This document shows, piece after piece, positions 14,981-22,432 of a stretch of DNA of 32,367 nucleotides. The stretch is from the IMG/VR virus record IMGVR_UViG_3300047375_001158, positions 1-32,367 of that record; one strand, given 5' to 3'. Source of the stretch: a virus. Numbering within the stretch: position 1 is the stretch's first letter; every line of letters starts with the position of its first letter. Below the pieces are notes generated by a model. That model saw only the letters and a program-made list of their open reading frames with translations, was not told the DNA's origin and did not search any database. Both the position numbers and the translations under genes were made by a program.

Positions 14981-15444
14981 AAGAAATCAAAAATCCCCTA
15001 GAAATGAGCGTAGACCGCTCCAACGGCAATATAGAGATATCTATTGCGAAAAAATACAGCAAAACTGAAGAAGCTATGTACAAGTCATACATGAATATTT
15101 GCTCTATGGATGACAAAGCCTTAGTTGATACTTCTGGTATGGACGAAGAGTCTACGGCCAAAAGTTGTGGAATGCAATACGATAAAATGAGGGCAATGAT
15201 GAATGAAGTCGGAGAAGGGGGATTGACTGAAAACCAAAAAAAGCTTCCTAAACCTTTGCAAAAAGCCATTTTAGAAAAAATGAAAAAAGAAGGAAAGGCT
15301 TCCGAATCCGATGAAAAGAATTTCAAGCCTCATATGATGTATGATCCAAAAACTGGCAAAAGCTACGAAGCAAAAACCTACAAAGATCATATGGATATGA
15401 AAAAAATGGGCTATACCCACGAGGATCCCAAGAAGAATGCATAA
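14977..15444 (+). CDS. Hypothetical head-module protein
   Basis: This 155-aa charged, Met- and Lys-rich protein is not assigned to a family. It has a helical middle (SCGMQYDKMRAMMNEV, then NQKKLPKPLQKAILEKM) and a C-terminus with MMYDPKTGKSYEAKTYKDH and KMGYTHEDPKK, a pattern that looks conserved rather than random. It overlaps the portal by four bases (ATGA) and the protease gene by eight. A role in head assembly, such as a core or portal accessory, is suggested by position alone. Confidence 0.6.
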   Translation: MKEIKNPLEMSVDRSNGNIEISIAKKYSKTEEAMYKSYMNICSMDDKALVDTSGMDEESTAKSCGMQYDKMRAMMNEVGEGGLTENQKKLPKPLQKAILEKMKKEGKASESDEKNFKPHMMYDPKTGKSYEAKTYKDHMDMKKMGYTHEDPKKNA

Positions 15445-16963
15445 GTACACAGCAAAGTTCGATTTTGAAATTAAAGCCTGCGAAGAAATTTCAGGCATTA
15501 ATGTAAGTAAGGCTAATATTGAAAATTTAAGAGAGTTGATACCAACCTCTGTAGATTTAGAAAAGAATATTGACTTGATGGGCGTGGCATTTAACGCTGC
15601 GGTTGTTAACGAGTTTAATAAGAATGGCGATGGGATTGATACAAAAACAGCAATCGATTCAGTTCAGCAGTTTATTCATAAACCAACAAATATCGAGCAT
15701 AACAAGAAAAAAGTTGTTGGTCATATTGTAAATGCTGGCTTTAGCGATTACTCTGATAGCTCTATCTTGATTAATGTTGATGAAAACGAAAAAGATGCAT
15801 TTAATATCGCTTTGGGTGCTGTGGTATATAAGACCGTAGACAAAGAATTTTTTGAAATACTAGAGAAAAGTACCGACCCAAAAAACAAAATGCACAATAC
15901 GGTTTCTGCGAGTTGGGAAATTGGGTTTAGCGAATATAAAATCGCAGTAGGCAGTAAGAATCTCAAGGACGCAGAAATTATTTCTGATCCCGATCAAGTA
16001 AGGGAAATGAAAGGGATGCTGAGAGCCTTTGGAGGCAAAGGGAAGACCGAAGATGGTCGTCCAGTCTACCGACTCATCACTGGTCAAGTTTATCCCCTGG
16101 GCATAGGATTTACTATGAAGCCAGCTGCAAATGTTAAGGGTGTAATCAGTCAAGAGCACAAGCTCGATGAACCCAAAAACAAAAACTCTAATCAAGGACA
16201 AGCCTCACAATTAGAAAAAACGTCAAAGAAAATTTCACAAAAATTAAAAAATACTGTAAACAATACTAAAATTATGGAACTAGAAACTCTACTATCAGAA
16301 CTAAAAGACTCTCTTGCAGAAAAGAAATTTTCCGAAGAAGCTGTCGCTGGCATGACTTCGACCTTTGCCGAAGCCATTAAACAAAAAGATGACGAGTACA
16401 AGGCTTCTCTTGAAGCTACGGAACAAGAGAAAGCTGAAATCGCTTCCGCGAAAGAAGAGCTCGAAGCTTCCGTAGAGTCTATTAAGGAAGAGCTACAAGC
16501 TGCTCAAGAGCGCATCGCTTCTTTCGAAGCCGACAAAAAGGCCGAAGAAGCTGTTGCTACATTCAACGCACGTATGGAAGAAATTGATTCTACTTACGAT
16601 CTTGAAGAAAGCGACAGTGCATTTATTGCTGAGAAAATCAAAGGTCTAGATGACACCGAAGAGTCCTTCGCCTCATTTAAGAAAGAGCTTTCTATTTTCT
16701 GGGCATCAAAGAGCAAAGAAGCTAAAGCAAAGCAAGAAGAGGCAATCGCCGCTCGCGTTGAAGCTGAAATCGAAAAGCGTCTTAGCACATCAGAAGCGTC
16801 TGAAGTGACTGAGGCTGCAGAAGAAGTTGACGTCGAAGAAGCTCTCGAAAATGCAGAAGCTACCGAAGAAGCTCTTCCTAACAATAATGAAGCCCAAGCT
16901 TCAAATAAAACTTTTAAGGATAAGTTCGCTGCTGCGTTTAGCCGTGAAAATATTCTTGGATAA
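15437..16963 (+). CDS. Prohead protease fused to scaffold
   Basis: The 508-aa protein has two parts. Residues 1-240 look like a prohead maturation protease: FNAAVVNEFNKNGDGI, then NIEHNKKKVVGHI with candidate catalytic His88, and TVSASWEIGFSEY with candidate Ser157 or Ser159. Residues about 280-475 are a long, Glu/Ala/Lys-rich coiled coil typical of scaffold. The end carries a TFKDKFAAAFSRENIL tail that may bind capsid protein. Such fusions release the scaffold by self-cleavage or make it separately from an internal start. From about 16280 codon use becomes richer in C and T at third positions, like the capsid genes, in contrast to the AT-rich protease part. Confidence 0.82.
   Translation: MHKYTAKFDFEIKACEEISGINVSKANIENLRELIPTSVDLEKNIDLMGVAFNAAVVNEFNKNGDGIDTKTAIDSVQQFIHKPTNIEHNKKKVVGHIVNAGFSDYSDSSILINVDENEKDAFNIALGAVVYKTVDKEFFEILEKSTDPKNKMHNTVSASWEIGFSEYKIAVGSKNLKDAEIISDPDQVREMKGMLRAFGGKGKTEDGRPVYRLITGQVYPLGIGFTMKPAANVKGVISQEHKLDEPKNKNSNQGQASQLEKTSKKISQKLKNTVNNTKIMELETLLSELKDSLAEKKFSEEAVAGMTSTFAEAIKQKDDEYKASLEATEQEKAEIASAKEELEASVESIKEELQAAQERIASFEADKKAEEAVATFNARMEEIDSTYDLEESDSAFIAEKIKGLDDTEESFASFKKELSIFWASKSKEAKAKQEEAIAARVEAEIEKRLSTSEASEVTEAAEEVDVEEALENAEATEEALPNNNEAQASNKTFKDKFAAAFSRENILG
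16274..16963 (+). CDS. Possible separately translated scaffold (internal in-frame start)
   Basis: An in-frame ATG at 16274 (codon 280 of the fusion) begins MELETLLSELKDSLAEKKF, exactly at the junction between the Lys/Asn-rich linker and the coiled coil. It would give a 229-aa scaffold, similar in idea to Nu3 inside C of phage lambda. No clear Shine-Dalgarno sequence precedes it, but many genes here lack one. The change in codon use begins just after this ATG. The internal start remains a hypothesis. Confidence 0.4.
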   Translation: MELETLLSELKDSLAEKKFSEEAVAGMTSTFAEAIKQKDDEYKASLEATEQEKAEIASAKEELEASVESIKEELQAAQERIASFEADKKAEEAVATFNARMEEIDSTYDLEESDSAFIAEKIKGLDDTEESFASFKKELSIFWASKSKEAKAKQEEAIAARVEAEIEKRLSTSEASEVTEAAEEVDVEEALENAEATEEALPNNNEAQASNKTFKDKFAAAFSRENILG

Positions 16964-16995
16964 AATAAAAAAACTAAATTTAACTAAAAAAAATT

Positions 16996-17613
16996 ATGGC
17001 ACTAAGATTACTTCCATTCAGACAGTATGACGAGCAAGACGTTGTTAACGTTTTTGCTCTCCAAAACGCCGATGTTCTCGAGTCCACCACTGGTGACGGC
17101 AAGGGTTCTAACGGTGTTTTCGTCAAGGTCACTGACGGTAACTTCGACCAAGATGTTATTACTTACGGTTCTAACAGCTATCTTGGCAAGACAGATTACC
17201 CTCACGTCGGTGGCGACATGTATCCTACCAACCCTCTTGAAGTTGCTGCTGCTGCTTCTGGCGAAATCCCTCTTGGATTGACCCTGAATCAAACAGCGAA
17301 GACTGATGAGAATGGTGAGAAACTTCTTTATAATGTAACCAAGAAAGAAGAGCTTCAAGCTGTTCTTCCTGGCCAAAGCGTTCCTGTCGCAACTAAAGGT
17401 ATCTTTACCTTGAGCGCAAACGCTATCGAAGGTAACGCAGCTTCTGTGTTCACTATCGGAGATGGTTTTGAGGTTGCTGGTGATGGAACAGTTGGTCCTG
17501 CTACTGTAGGTTCTGCTGATTCGCTTGGTATGGTTCTTGGAACTGGCTCGCGTACTTCTAACACTGTTACTGATCAGTTCGCTGGTGATTATGTTATTGT
17601 TAAACTTGGATAA
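16996..17613 (+). CDS. Capsid decoration (cement) protein candidate
   Basis: The 205-aa, beta-rich, Gly/Val/Thr-rich protein lies directly before the major capsid gene, the usual place for decoration proteins. Its N-terminus (MALRLLPFRQYDEQDVVNVF) and the segment ALPGQSVPVATKG-like (observed AVLPGQSVPVATKGIFTL) fit the gpD-like pattern of trimeric cement proteins in which the protein sits on capsid three-fold points. Codon use is strongly biased to GCT, CTT and C-ending codons, which indicates very high expression. There is no GTGTAA motif and no clear ribosome-binding site in the A-rich 32-base gap before it. Confidence 0.65.
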   Translation: MALRLLPFRQYDEQDVVNVFALQNADVLESTTGDGKGSNGVFVKVTDGNFDQDVITYGSNSYLGKTDYPHVGGDMYPTNPLEVAAAASGEIPLGLTLNQTAKTDENGEKLLYNVTKKEELQAVLPGQSVPVATKGIFTLSANAIEGNAASVFTIGDGFEVAGDGTVGPATVGSADSLGMVLGTGSRTSNTVTDQFAGDYVIVKLG

Positions 17614-17633
17614 CAAGAAAGGGACTTTATAAT

Positions 17634-18725
17634 ATGAAAATTACTTTAAAAAATACTCCAGAACAAGTCGAGCTTGTAAAAGCAATGGCTTCTCGCAACC
17701 GTGATGTTGCTTACGAAGCTCAAACTGCTCTTGCTGAGTTTATCGGCCCTGTTCTCGCTGAAGTTATCAACAATGCTCCTGCTTTGTCGAATCTCTTCAC
17801 TACTCTTCAGTACAATGCTGATGACAATCCTTCGATTCCGTTGGATCTGTACTTCGACATTTCTGATGAAGATTACGTACAAGTTTATAGCCAAAGCCGC
17901 GCTGGTGGCCTTCCAACTTCGGAAGTTCTTCCAACATCTGCTGAGCTTAAGATCGCTACATACAGCCTTGATTCCGCTGTAAGCTTTGATCGTCGTTATG
18001 CTGCTAAGAGCCGCATGGACGTTGTCGCTAAGACAATGACTCGTGTTGCACAAGAAATCCTTCTTAAGCAAAACACAATCTCTGCTAATGTTATCATGAA
18101 AGCTCTTGGTGCTGCTTCTACTAACGGACTCGCTCACGTTATTGGAGCCGACACTGCAGATCGTTTCACTCTTGCTGACTTGAATGCTCTTATGACTCGC
18201 TCAAAGAGAATTGTCACTTCGTTTACAGGTGGTACTCCTGATGCTCGTCAAGGCCGTGGTCTTACAGACATCATTGTTTCTCCTGAAATCGTTGAAGAGC
18301 TTCGCGCTATTGCTTACAATCCAATCAACACCAAGGTAGCCCCTGCTGGCGCTGGTACTGATTCGGTTCGTACTGCTGACGTTATAGCTGAACAAGCTTA
18401 TAGTGCTGCTGGCGCTCCTGAGTTCTACGGTATCAATGTTATCGAACTTAACGAATTTGGTGATGGACAGAAGTTCAACACTACTTTCGACAACAGCTAC
18501 GCTGGTTCTTTCACTCCTGCTAGTGAGCAGATTGTTGTTGGTATCGACCGTAGCCGCGAAGCATTGGTTCGCCCAGTTGCTGTTGACGCTGAAAACGGTG
18601 GTGAGTTTAGCCTCATCGCTGATGACCAGTACAGCATTCGCCAAAGCAAGATCGGATACTTCGGTTCTCTTGAAGAGGGTCGTATCGTTCTTGATGACCG
18701 CGCTCTTGTTGGTTGCATCGTTTAA
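17634..18725 (+). CDS. Major capsid protein, HK97-fold candidate
   Basis: The 363-aa protein follows protease/scaffold and decoration genes, and its codon use is the most biased in the window, as expected for the most abundant virion protein. The N-terminal helix (MASRNRDVAYEAQTALAEF) would interact with scaffold. Middle segments such as DSAVSFDRRYAAKSRMDVV and DIIVSPEIVEELRAIAYNP follow the HK97-like E-loop, spine helix and P-domain order. The C-terminal beta segment (QIVVGIDRSREALVRPV) is typical. AAAGGGA lies about ten bases before the ATG. A strong terminator follows 21 bases after the stop. Confidence 0.85.
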   Translation: MKITLKNTPEQVELVKAMASRNRDVAYEAQTALAEFIGPVLAEVINNAPALSNLFTTLQYNADDNPSIPLDLYFDISDEDYVQVYSQSRAGGLPTSEVLPTSAELKIATYSLDSAVSFDRRYAAKSRMDVVAKTMTRVAQEILLKQNTISANVIMKALGAASTNGLAHVIGADTADRFTLADLNALMTRSKRIVTSFTGGTPDARQGRGLTDIIVSPEIVEELRAIAYNPINTKVAPAGAGTDSVRTADVIAEQAYSAAGAPEFYGINVIELNEFGDGQKFNTTFDNSYAGSFTPASEQIVVGIDRSREALVRPVAVDAENGGEFSLIADDQYSIRQSKIGYFGSLEEGRIVLDDRALVGCIV

Positions 18726-18746
18726 TCGAACAAAACACTTAAAACT

Positions 18747-18775
18747 AAGCCGTCCCGAAAGGGGCGGCTTTTTTT
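18747..18775 (+). terminator. Strong Rho-independent terminator after the capsid gene
   Basis: Bases 18747-18756 (AAGCCGTCCC) pair with 18761-18770 over 10 bp with a GAAA tetraloop, followed by a T-run to 18775. The T-run continues directly into the GTGTAA motif at 18776. Confidence 0.92.
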
Positions 18776-18781
18776 GTGTAA
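18769..18781 (+). promoter_or_regulatory. GTGTAA promoter-like motif fused to the capsid terminator
   Basis: TTTTTTTGTGTAATA overlaps the terminator T-run. The next ATG is at 18811, 29 bases downstream, in a T-rich leader without a good Shine-Dalgarno sequence. A second, weaker AAGTGTAT lies directly before the ATG. Confidence 0.65.
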
Positions 18782-18810
18782 TATTTACGCTTTTGTTTTA
18801 TCATAAGTGT

Positions 18811-19473
18811 ATGGATAATATATCAAAAAAAATTAATGAAGAGGGAAGCAAGTGCGAACAATTACCCGAAGCTATCCCTGTGAACGAAGAAAAAGTAAAA
18901 GAGTTCATGAAAAAAGTCCAGAAAACAATTAATGCAGACGAGAGAGATATTGCGACTGCAGTTGAAAACGACGAACCCAATAACGAAGAAATGCAGAAGA
19001 GCGTTCAGACTAACACTTTGGACAGCTTAAACTATGCAGATGGAAAAGAGAGGGATGAAATTGATGAAATTGAAGCCAAAGAAAAGCTAATGGGTGTAGA
19101 TGTCATTTCTCCGTTTGGCACAAGCAATCCCAAAGTTTTTAAAAGAAAGCTAGAGTCCATGGGGCATGTTAGAAAATCAACACTCGCAGAAAAAACAGGA
19201 ACAAGAGTTTTTGCGGATGAAGAAATGCAGAACGAAGCTTTAATTAAAGCTTTTCACGAATGGAGGGGAAGCAATTGGGGGTCGACAGGGAGTAAGACTC
19301 AAGCCAAAGCGAAGATGCTCGCGTCCGATTCTGTGCAGGACTTTGAGAACAAACTCAAAAGAAAAACCCTATCTGAACTTCAAGAAATGGCGCTGAAATT
19401 GGGGTTTACTCCAAGTTTTGATAGGATCAGACTAATATCCGCCTTAAGGCAAGAATATCTTAAGAGGAGCTAA
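18811..19473 (+). CDS. Hypothetical head/neck protein with SAP/Rho-N-like C-terminus
   Basis: The frame is open upstream into the capsid gene, but the ATG at 18811 after the terminator and promoter-like motif is the sensible start (220 aa). Residues 1-90 are very acidic and polar, probably disordered. Residues about 95-185 (GVDVISPFGTSNPKVFKRKL, then FHEWRGSNWGSTGSKTQAK) form a folded middle part that I do not recognise. The last 35 residues, TLSELQEMALKLGF and RLISALRQEYLKR, resemble a SAP or Rho-N helix-extended-helix domain, which usually binds nucleic acid. The gene at 19507 ends in a similar module. Its function is unknown; position suggests a head-completion or DNA-associated virion protein. 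Confidence 0.65.
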   Translation: MDNISKKINEEGSKCEQLPEAIPVNEEKVKEFMKKVQKTINADERDIATAVENDEPNNEEMQKSVQTNTLDSLNYADGKERDEIDEIEAKEKLMGVDVISPFGTSNPKVFKRKLESMGHVRKSTLAEKTGTRVFADEEMQNEALIKAFHEWRGSNWGSTGSKTQAKAKMLASDSVQDFENKLKRKTLSELQEMALKLGFTPSFDRIRLISALRQEYLKRS

Positions 19474-19485
19474 GCTTTTAACTTC

Positions 19486-19498
19486 TTTTTTTGTGTAA
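19486..19498 (+). promoter_or_regulatory. GTGTAA promoter-like motif, 8 bases from ATG
   Basis: TTTTTTTGTGTAA is followed by the 8-base spacer TAACAAAT and the ATG at 19507. The T-run may also end the transcript of the preceding gene, since a weak 6-bp stem (AAGAGG with CTTCTT) precedes it. Confidence 0.7.
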
Positions 19499-19506
19499 TA
19501 ACAAAT

Positions 19507-19785
19507 ATGGACGATATATTAAATGACCTAACAATAGTAGACGGTAAAGAAAAGCCGTTAAAGAAAAAGGTTGCAAAAAAACCAAAACTCAAGAACACAT
19601 TAAAAAAAGAGAATCCTGTCCTGGAGAAGACTGCAGGAGAAAAAAAGTCAACGAAAAGCGGTTACTCTCTCGAAGATTTATCTAAAAAAAGCACGAGCGA
19701 CTTAAAAAATATATGTAAAGAGTTAAATATTACAGTGGTTCGCCGCAAGACAGATTTAATTAAAAATATTTTAAATAATAGCTAG
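19507..19785 (+). CDS. Small basic protein with SAP/Rho-N-like C-terminal domain
   Basis: The 92-aa protein has a Lys-rich first half (KPLKKKVAKKPKLKNTLKK) and a C-terminal 40-residue helical module, YSLEDLSKKSTSDLKNICKE with RRKTDLIKNILNN. This fits the SAP/Rho-N helix-extended-helix pattern that binds DNA or RNA. It is likely to contact nucleic acid, perhaps packaged DNA at the head exit, but this is an inference. The next gene starts one base after its stop. Confidence 0.65.
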   Translation: MDDILNDLTIVDGKEKPLKKKVAKKPKLKNTLKKENPVLEKTAGEKKSTKSGYSLEDLSKKSTSDLKNICKELNITVVRRKTDLIKNILNNS

Positions 19786-19786
19786 T

Positions 19787-20251
19787 ATGTCAACTATAGG
19801 AAATTTAGCCAACTCTATTTTTGTAAATGAATTTGATTCCACTGGGGTATCTGAAGTATCCATTTCTGGGTGGCTTGATAATAACCTTGGACAGTTAAAT
19901 AATGTACTCTACTCCAGTTTCTCTGGAGTTAGCGGAGAAGTGTCTGGGTTTGGTCTAGAGGAACAGAGTATCTATAAGGAGATGTATTTATATCACTATT
20001 ATACGAAACAAACTCGAAACACTATTCGTGGGATAGCTAACGATACAAATGGCAACATTCTAAGCGTTAGAGATGGGGATAATGCCATTACATTTGTAAA
20101 TAAGAATGAGGTGTCTAAGGTTTATAAGAGCCTCGCTCAAGACTCTTATGACGCTTTAGAGCGGCTAGTAGCAAATTATAATAGCTACCAGTCAAGTCCA
20201 CGACAGGTGGGAGGGATTGAGTCTTCAGCCCAACCAAGCGAAGCAAGCTAA
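19787..20251 (+). CDS. Hypothetical neck / head-tail connector candidate
   Basis: The 154-aa protein has an N-terminal segment (MSTIGNLANSIFVNEFDSTG) and a helical middle with YKEMYLYHYYTKQTRNTIRG and a C-terminal helix (LAQDSYDALERLVANYNSY). The size, mixed helical content and position after the capsid genes fit a head-tail adaptor of the gp6/gp15 type, but no signature is certain. It ends a plus-strand unit and is followed by two hairpins facing the convergent tail-tube gene. Confidence 0.5.
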   Translation: MSTIGNLANSIFVNEFDSTGVSEVSISGWLDNNLGQLNNVLYSSFSGVSGEVSGFGLEEQSIYKEMYLYHYYTKQTRNTIRGIANDTNGNILSVRDGDNAITFVNKNEVSKVYKSLAQDSYDALERLVANYNSYQSSPRQVGGIESSAQPSEAS

Positions 20252-20278
20252 TTACACTCCTCAGAATATATCTCTGAT

Positions 20279-20314
20279 AGCGTGATCACTGCATAGCAGG
20301 ATTGCGCTTTTTTG
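20279..20314 (+). terminator. Rho-independent terminator, rightward
   Basis: AGCGTGATC (20279-20287) pairs with GATTGCGCT (20300-20308) over 9 bp with two wobbles, and an inner CTGC/GCAG stem extends it. A run of six T residues follows (20308-20313). It ends the 19507-20251 unit. Confidence 0.82.
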
Positions 20315-20321
20315 TGGGTAT

Positions 20322-20352
20322 AAAAAAACCCCGTCGAATTCGACGGGGTTTT
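20322..20352. terminator. Bidirectional terminator between convergent genes
   Basis: A perfect 20-base palindrome (20329-20348, CCCCGTCGAATTCGACGGGG) is flanked by seven A residues on the left and four T residues on the right, so it can work on both strands. It separates the convergent genes ending at 20251 and 20371. Confidence 0.9.
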
Positions 20353-20370
20353 AATATGATAGAGGTATTT

Positions 20371-21513
20371 TTAGCTTCTTGCGTTGCCTAGTACAGTAGA
20401 GGCATTTGAACCAGAGAAAAATACGTTATTGACATCGTCATTAGGGCCACCAATCGATAGAGAGAAACTCAAATCAACAGTCTTATTTGGTCCGATGCTC
20501 GAACTAAATGATTGGCTGTCAAGCTTAAGCTTTTTGAGCTTATAAGAAGCTCTTGGTGTACTGCCTGAGTCTGCGTCTTTGAACGTAAACTGAAGTTCAT
20601 CAATGAATTGGTCATCGTTAATGATGTCAGTCAGAGATGCTGACTGTGTCTCAGAAACGATAGCGGAAACAGAAAGTGTCGGAGTGATCGGGAAGTCAAC
20701 AACTCGAGCGAACGAAAAGCGAGATCCTAGTTTGTCGATAGGAGTTCTGCTGAGTGGGATTGAAATAGATACGCTTTGAACGTGTGCTGAGCCATCTCCA
20801 TCAAGGTCAACGAAGCTGTCTCCGTCTGCACTAGCAAGAGATAGGGTAATGTCTCCTGGGCGAAGAGCGGTTGGAATGTCTGCTCCAGTGCCTTGCAAAC
20901 CTACTGGAAGAGCGATGCCTAAATCTTGCTCAGCAAGAGATGTTCCGAGTTCAGGGTCGATTCCGACACCAGAAATGCCAGAATATCCGTTAGTCGAACC
21001 AGAAACACCAGCAGTCGCATTCATGTTTGTTCCTTCAAGTGATAGAGAAACTGTTGGAATGCTACCTACGGAAGCTTCAAGGCTGTAATCAGTAAGGAAA
21101 GCATTTCCAATACCTATTGTGTTGTAATTTGTAGATCCTACGGCTGGATCAAAGTTTGCGTCTACACCTTCTGGAGCCGTCAAAATGTAGAAGTTTTGAC
21201 CACTTGTGGCGGAAATTTGTCCCGAAATAAAACCAGCATCAAAGCTTGTTCCATTTTTAAATTGAAGGGCTTGCTCGTTGAAGCCGTCTCCGAGGAAGTA
21301 AGACATATCAAAAGACACCGTGGGTGCCTCAAGAATGATAGAATCGATTCTCGCAAGTTGACCAAATTGGTTCACATCTTGACGAGTGATATTTAGTGAA
21401 TAATTAGCAGATTGTACTCTGCGAAGTTGGACGTGCTCGCTGCTTCCAGTAGAATTTACTGTTTGGCTGGCGAACAGCGCGTCGGATTGATAAATAACTC
21501 TATTTTTAGCCAT
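20371..21513 (-). CDS. Major tail tube protein candidate
   Basis: The 380-aa protein is almost all beta pattern. Its codon use is strongly biased and GC-richer than its neighbours, like the capsid genes, which points to a very abundant virion protein. An N-terminal domain includes LRRVQSANYSLNITRQDV, EAPTVSFDMSYFL and FLTDYSLEASVGSIPTVSL. A second domain has a Gly/Asp-rich turn (DSFVDLDGDGSAHV) followed by VQSVSISIPLSRTP and a C-terminal strand-rich end. Two smaller genes at 5454-6251 and 6463-7311 share the first-domain scheme. The gene is last in the minus-strand neck/tail block, the position expected for the tube. No canonical GTGTAA precedes it, but CTGTAA lies 15 bases before the ATG. 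Confidence 0.72.
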   Translation of the reverse strand: MAKNRVIYQSDALFASQTVNSTGSSEHVQLRRVQSANYSLNITRQDVNQFGQLARIDSIILEAPTVSFDMSYFLGDGFNEQALQFKNGTSFDAGFISGQISATSGQNFYILTAPEGVDANFDPAVGSTNYNTIGIGNAFLTDYSLEASVGSIPTVSLSLEGTNMNATAGVSGSTNGYSGISGVGIDPELGTSLAEQDLGIALPVGLQGTGADIPTALRPGDITLSLASADGDSFVDLDGDGSAHVQSVSISIPLSRTPIDKLGSRFSFARVVDFPITPTLSVSAIVSETQSASLTDIINDDQFIDELQFTFKDADSGSTPRASYKLKKLKLDSQSFSSSIGPNKTVDLSFSLSIGGPNDDVNNVFFSGSNASTVLGNARS

Positions 21514-21528
21514 GATATTTTATATTGT

Positions 21529-21534
21529 TTACAG
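21529..21534 (-). promoter_or_regulatory. Variant motif CTGTAA upstream of the tail-tube gene
   Basis: The minus strand reads AATTAACTGTAAACAATAT before the ATG at 21513. It departs from the GTGTAA consensus at the first base and has no clear A/T tract of six. It may be a weaker or unrelated site; the strong codon bias of the gene would argue for a real local promoter. Confidence 0.3.
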
Positions 21535-21555
21535 TTAATTGTGTTGATTGTGAAA

Positions 21556-22416
21556 TTATGATCTAGGATATCTTACTGTAGATACCTCAAAATCAATAAA
21601 CCCGACTTTTATTTCGCCAGGGAGGGAGGATTGAGATTTTTGTGAAAATTTAGAAACAGTAACGTCGTCAATAAAATAAGGGTTACTCTCGAGATATAGA
21701 TCCCTTAAGGACGAATAATTATAAGAGCCGTTTTTGACATCGCCATATTCTGTTGAGGGGTGAGAAGAAAAGGGTATTTTTGCAAAAGATTTTCTAGCAG
21801 AGTCTGCAAAAATAGAAAGAGATCCGTCTAACTGATACTCGTTTTCAGCAAGAACTACCGCTTTAATAGAATTGTTTGTCTTGTCTTCTCCGCCAAAAGC
21901 AAAGCCTTCGTTTTTCATAAATTCACAATTTAAAAATATAGCTGGAACCATTTGGTCGTAAGGCTCCAAGCCCTCTATGGTAGGGGTTCCGTACCTGCTA
22001 TTTAGGGTGAACTTATTTTCTATGATCAAGTCTTCTTCTGTGTCGTTAGTGAGGTATATGTTAAAATCTTTTACGGCAAAAGTTCCTGTTGCGTTGTTGG
22101 CTGTACCTGCGCCAGTATGCAAAATTCTTCCATTTTCGTAATCATAAATATATTCCGATCTCTCTAGCTGAGAACCTTGATCTAAGATTGAATTTGGGTT
22201 AGCAATAATTGGGTTTACTTCTCCTGTTATTGAAGAGTCATTAACCCATTGTTTATAATTACTTTGAAGTGGCGTCCAAGGAGCTGGCAACCTGCTATCT
22301 GGCTTAGAAAAAAGTGTCCCCGTTTTATTTGAATAAGCTTCCCCTTTTTGAAGTAGTTCATGGTCAAACCACATAAAAAAACTGGTCATTAATTCGTGCT
22401 GGTACTGGGGTTTCAT
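21556..22416 (-). CDS. Hypothetical virion structural protein (neck/tail)
   Basis: I do not recognise a named family for this 286-aa protein. It opens with helical QYQHELMTSFFMWFDHELL, then a long beta-rich body containing the strands FNIYLTNDTEEDLIIENKF and PAIFLNCEFMKNEG and ending GEIKVGFIDFEVSTVRYP. The order in the block, between a gp10-like protein and the tail tube, fits a tail terminator or neck protein. A GTGTAA motif lies exactly eight bases before the ATG without a Shine-Dalgarno sequence. Confidence 0.6.
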   Translation of the reverse strand: MKPQYQHELMTSFFMWFDHELLQKGEAYSNKTGTLFSKPDSRLPAPWTPLQSNYKQWVNDSSITGEVNPIIANPNSILDQGSQLERSEYIYDYENGRILHTGAGTANNATGTFAVKDFNIYLTNDTEEDLIIENKFTLNSRYGTPTIEGLEPYDQMVPAIFLNCEFMKNEGFAFGGEDKTNNSIKAVVLAENEYQLDGSLSIFADSARKSFAKIPFSSHPSTEYGDVKNGSYNYSSLRDLYLESNPYFIDDVTVSKFSQKSQSSLPGEIKVGFIDFEVSTVRYPRS

Positions 22417-22424
22417 AAAAATAT

Positions 22425-22432
22425 TTACACTA
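22425..22432 (-). promoter_or_regulatory. GTGTAA promoter-like motif, 8 bases from ATG
   Basis: The minus strand reads TTAATAGTGTAA, then the spacer ATATTTTT, then the ATG at 22416. The motif overlaps the last codons of the upstream gene region (stop at 22433). Confidence 0.65.

Noticed and set aside
14864-16145. GTGTAA at 14864 and 16140 inside the portal and protease genes
   Set aside because: They lack the A/T tract, lie in the middle of coding sequence with no gene start close by, and are expected by chance.
17008-18644. Long minus-strand and alternative-frame reading frames across the decoration and capsid genes
   Set aside because: They are mirror frames caused by the strong codon bias of the real genes; their products are Ser/Leu-rich without domain patterns.
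18403-18810. Upstream extension of the frame of the 18811-19473 gene through the capsid gene
   Set aside because: It would be out of frame with the capsid gene and cross a strong terminator; the ATG at 18811 after the promoter-like motif is a better start.
20252-20257. GTGTAA on the minus strand directly after the stop at 20251
   Set aside because: It has no A/T tract and points into the antisense of the 154-aa gene, downstream of terminators; a chance match is likelier.
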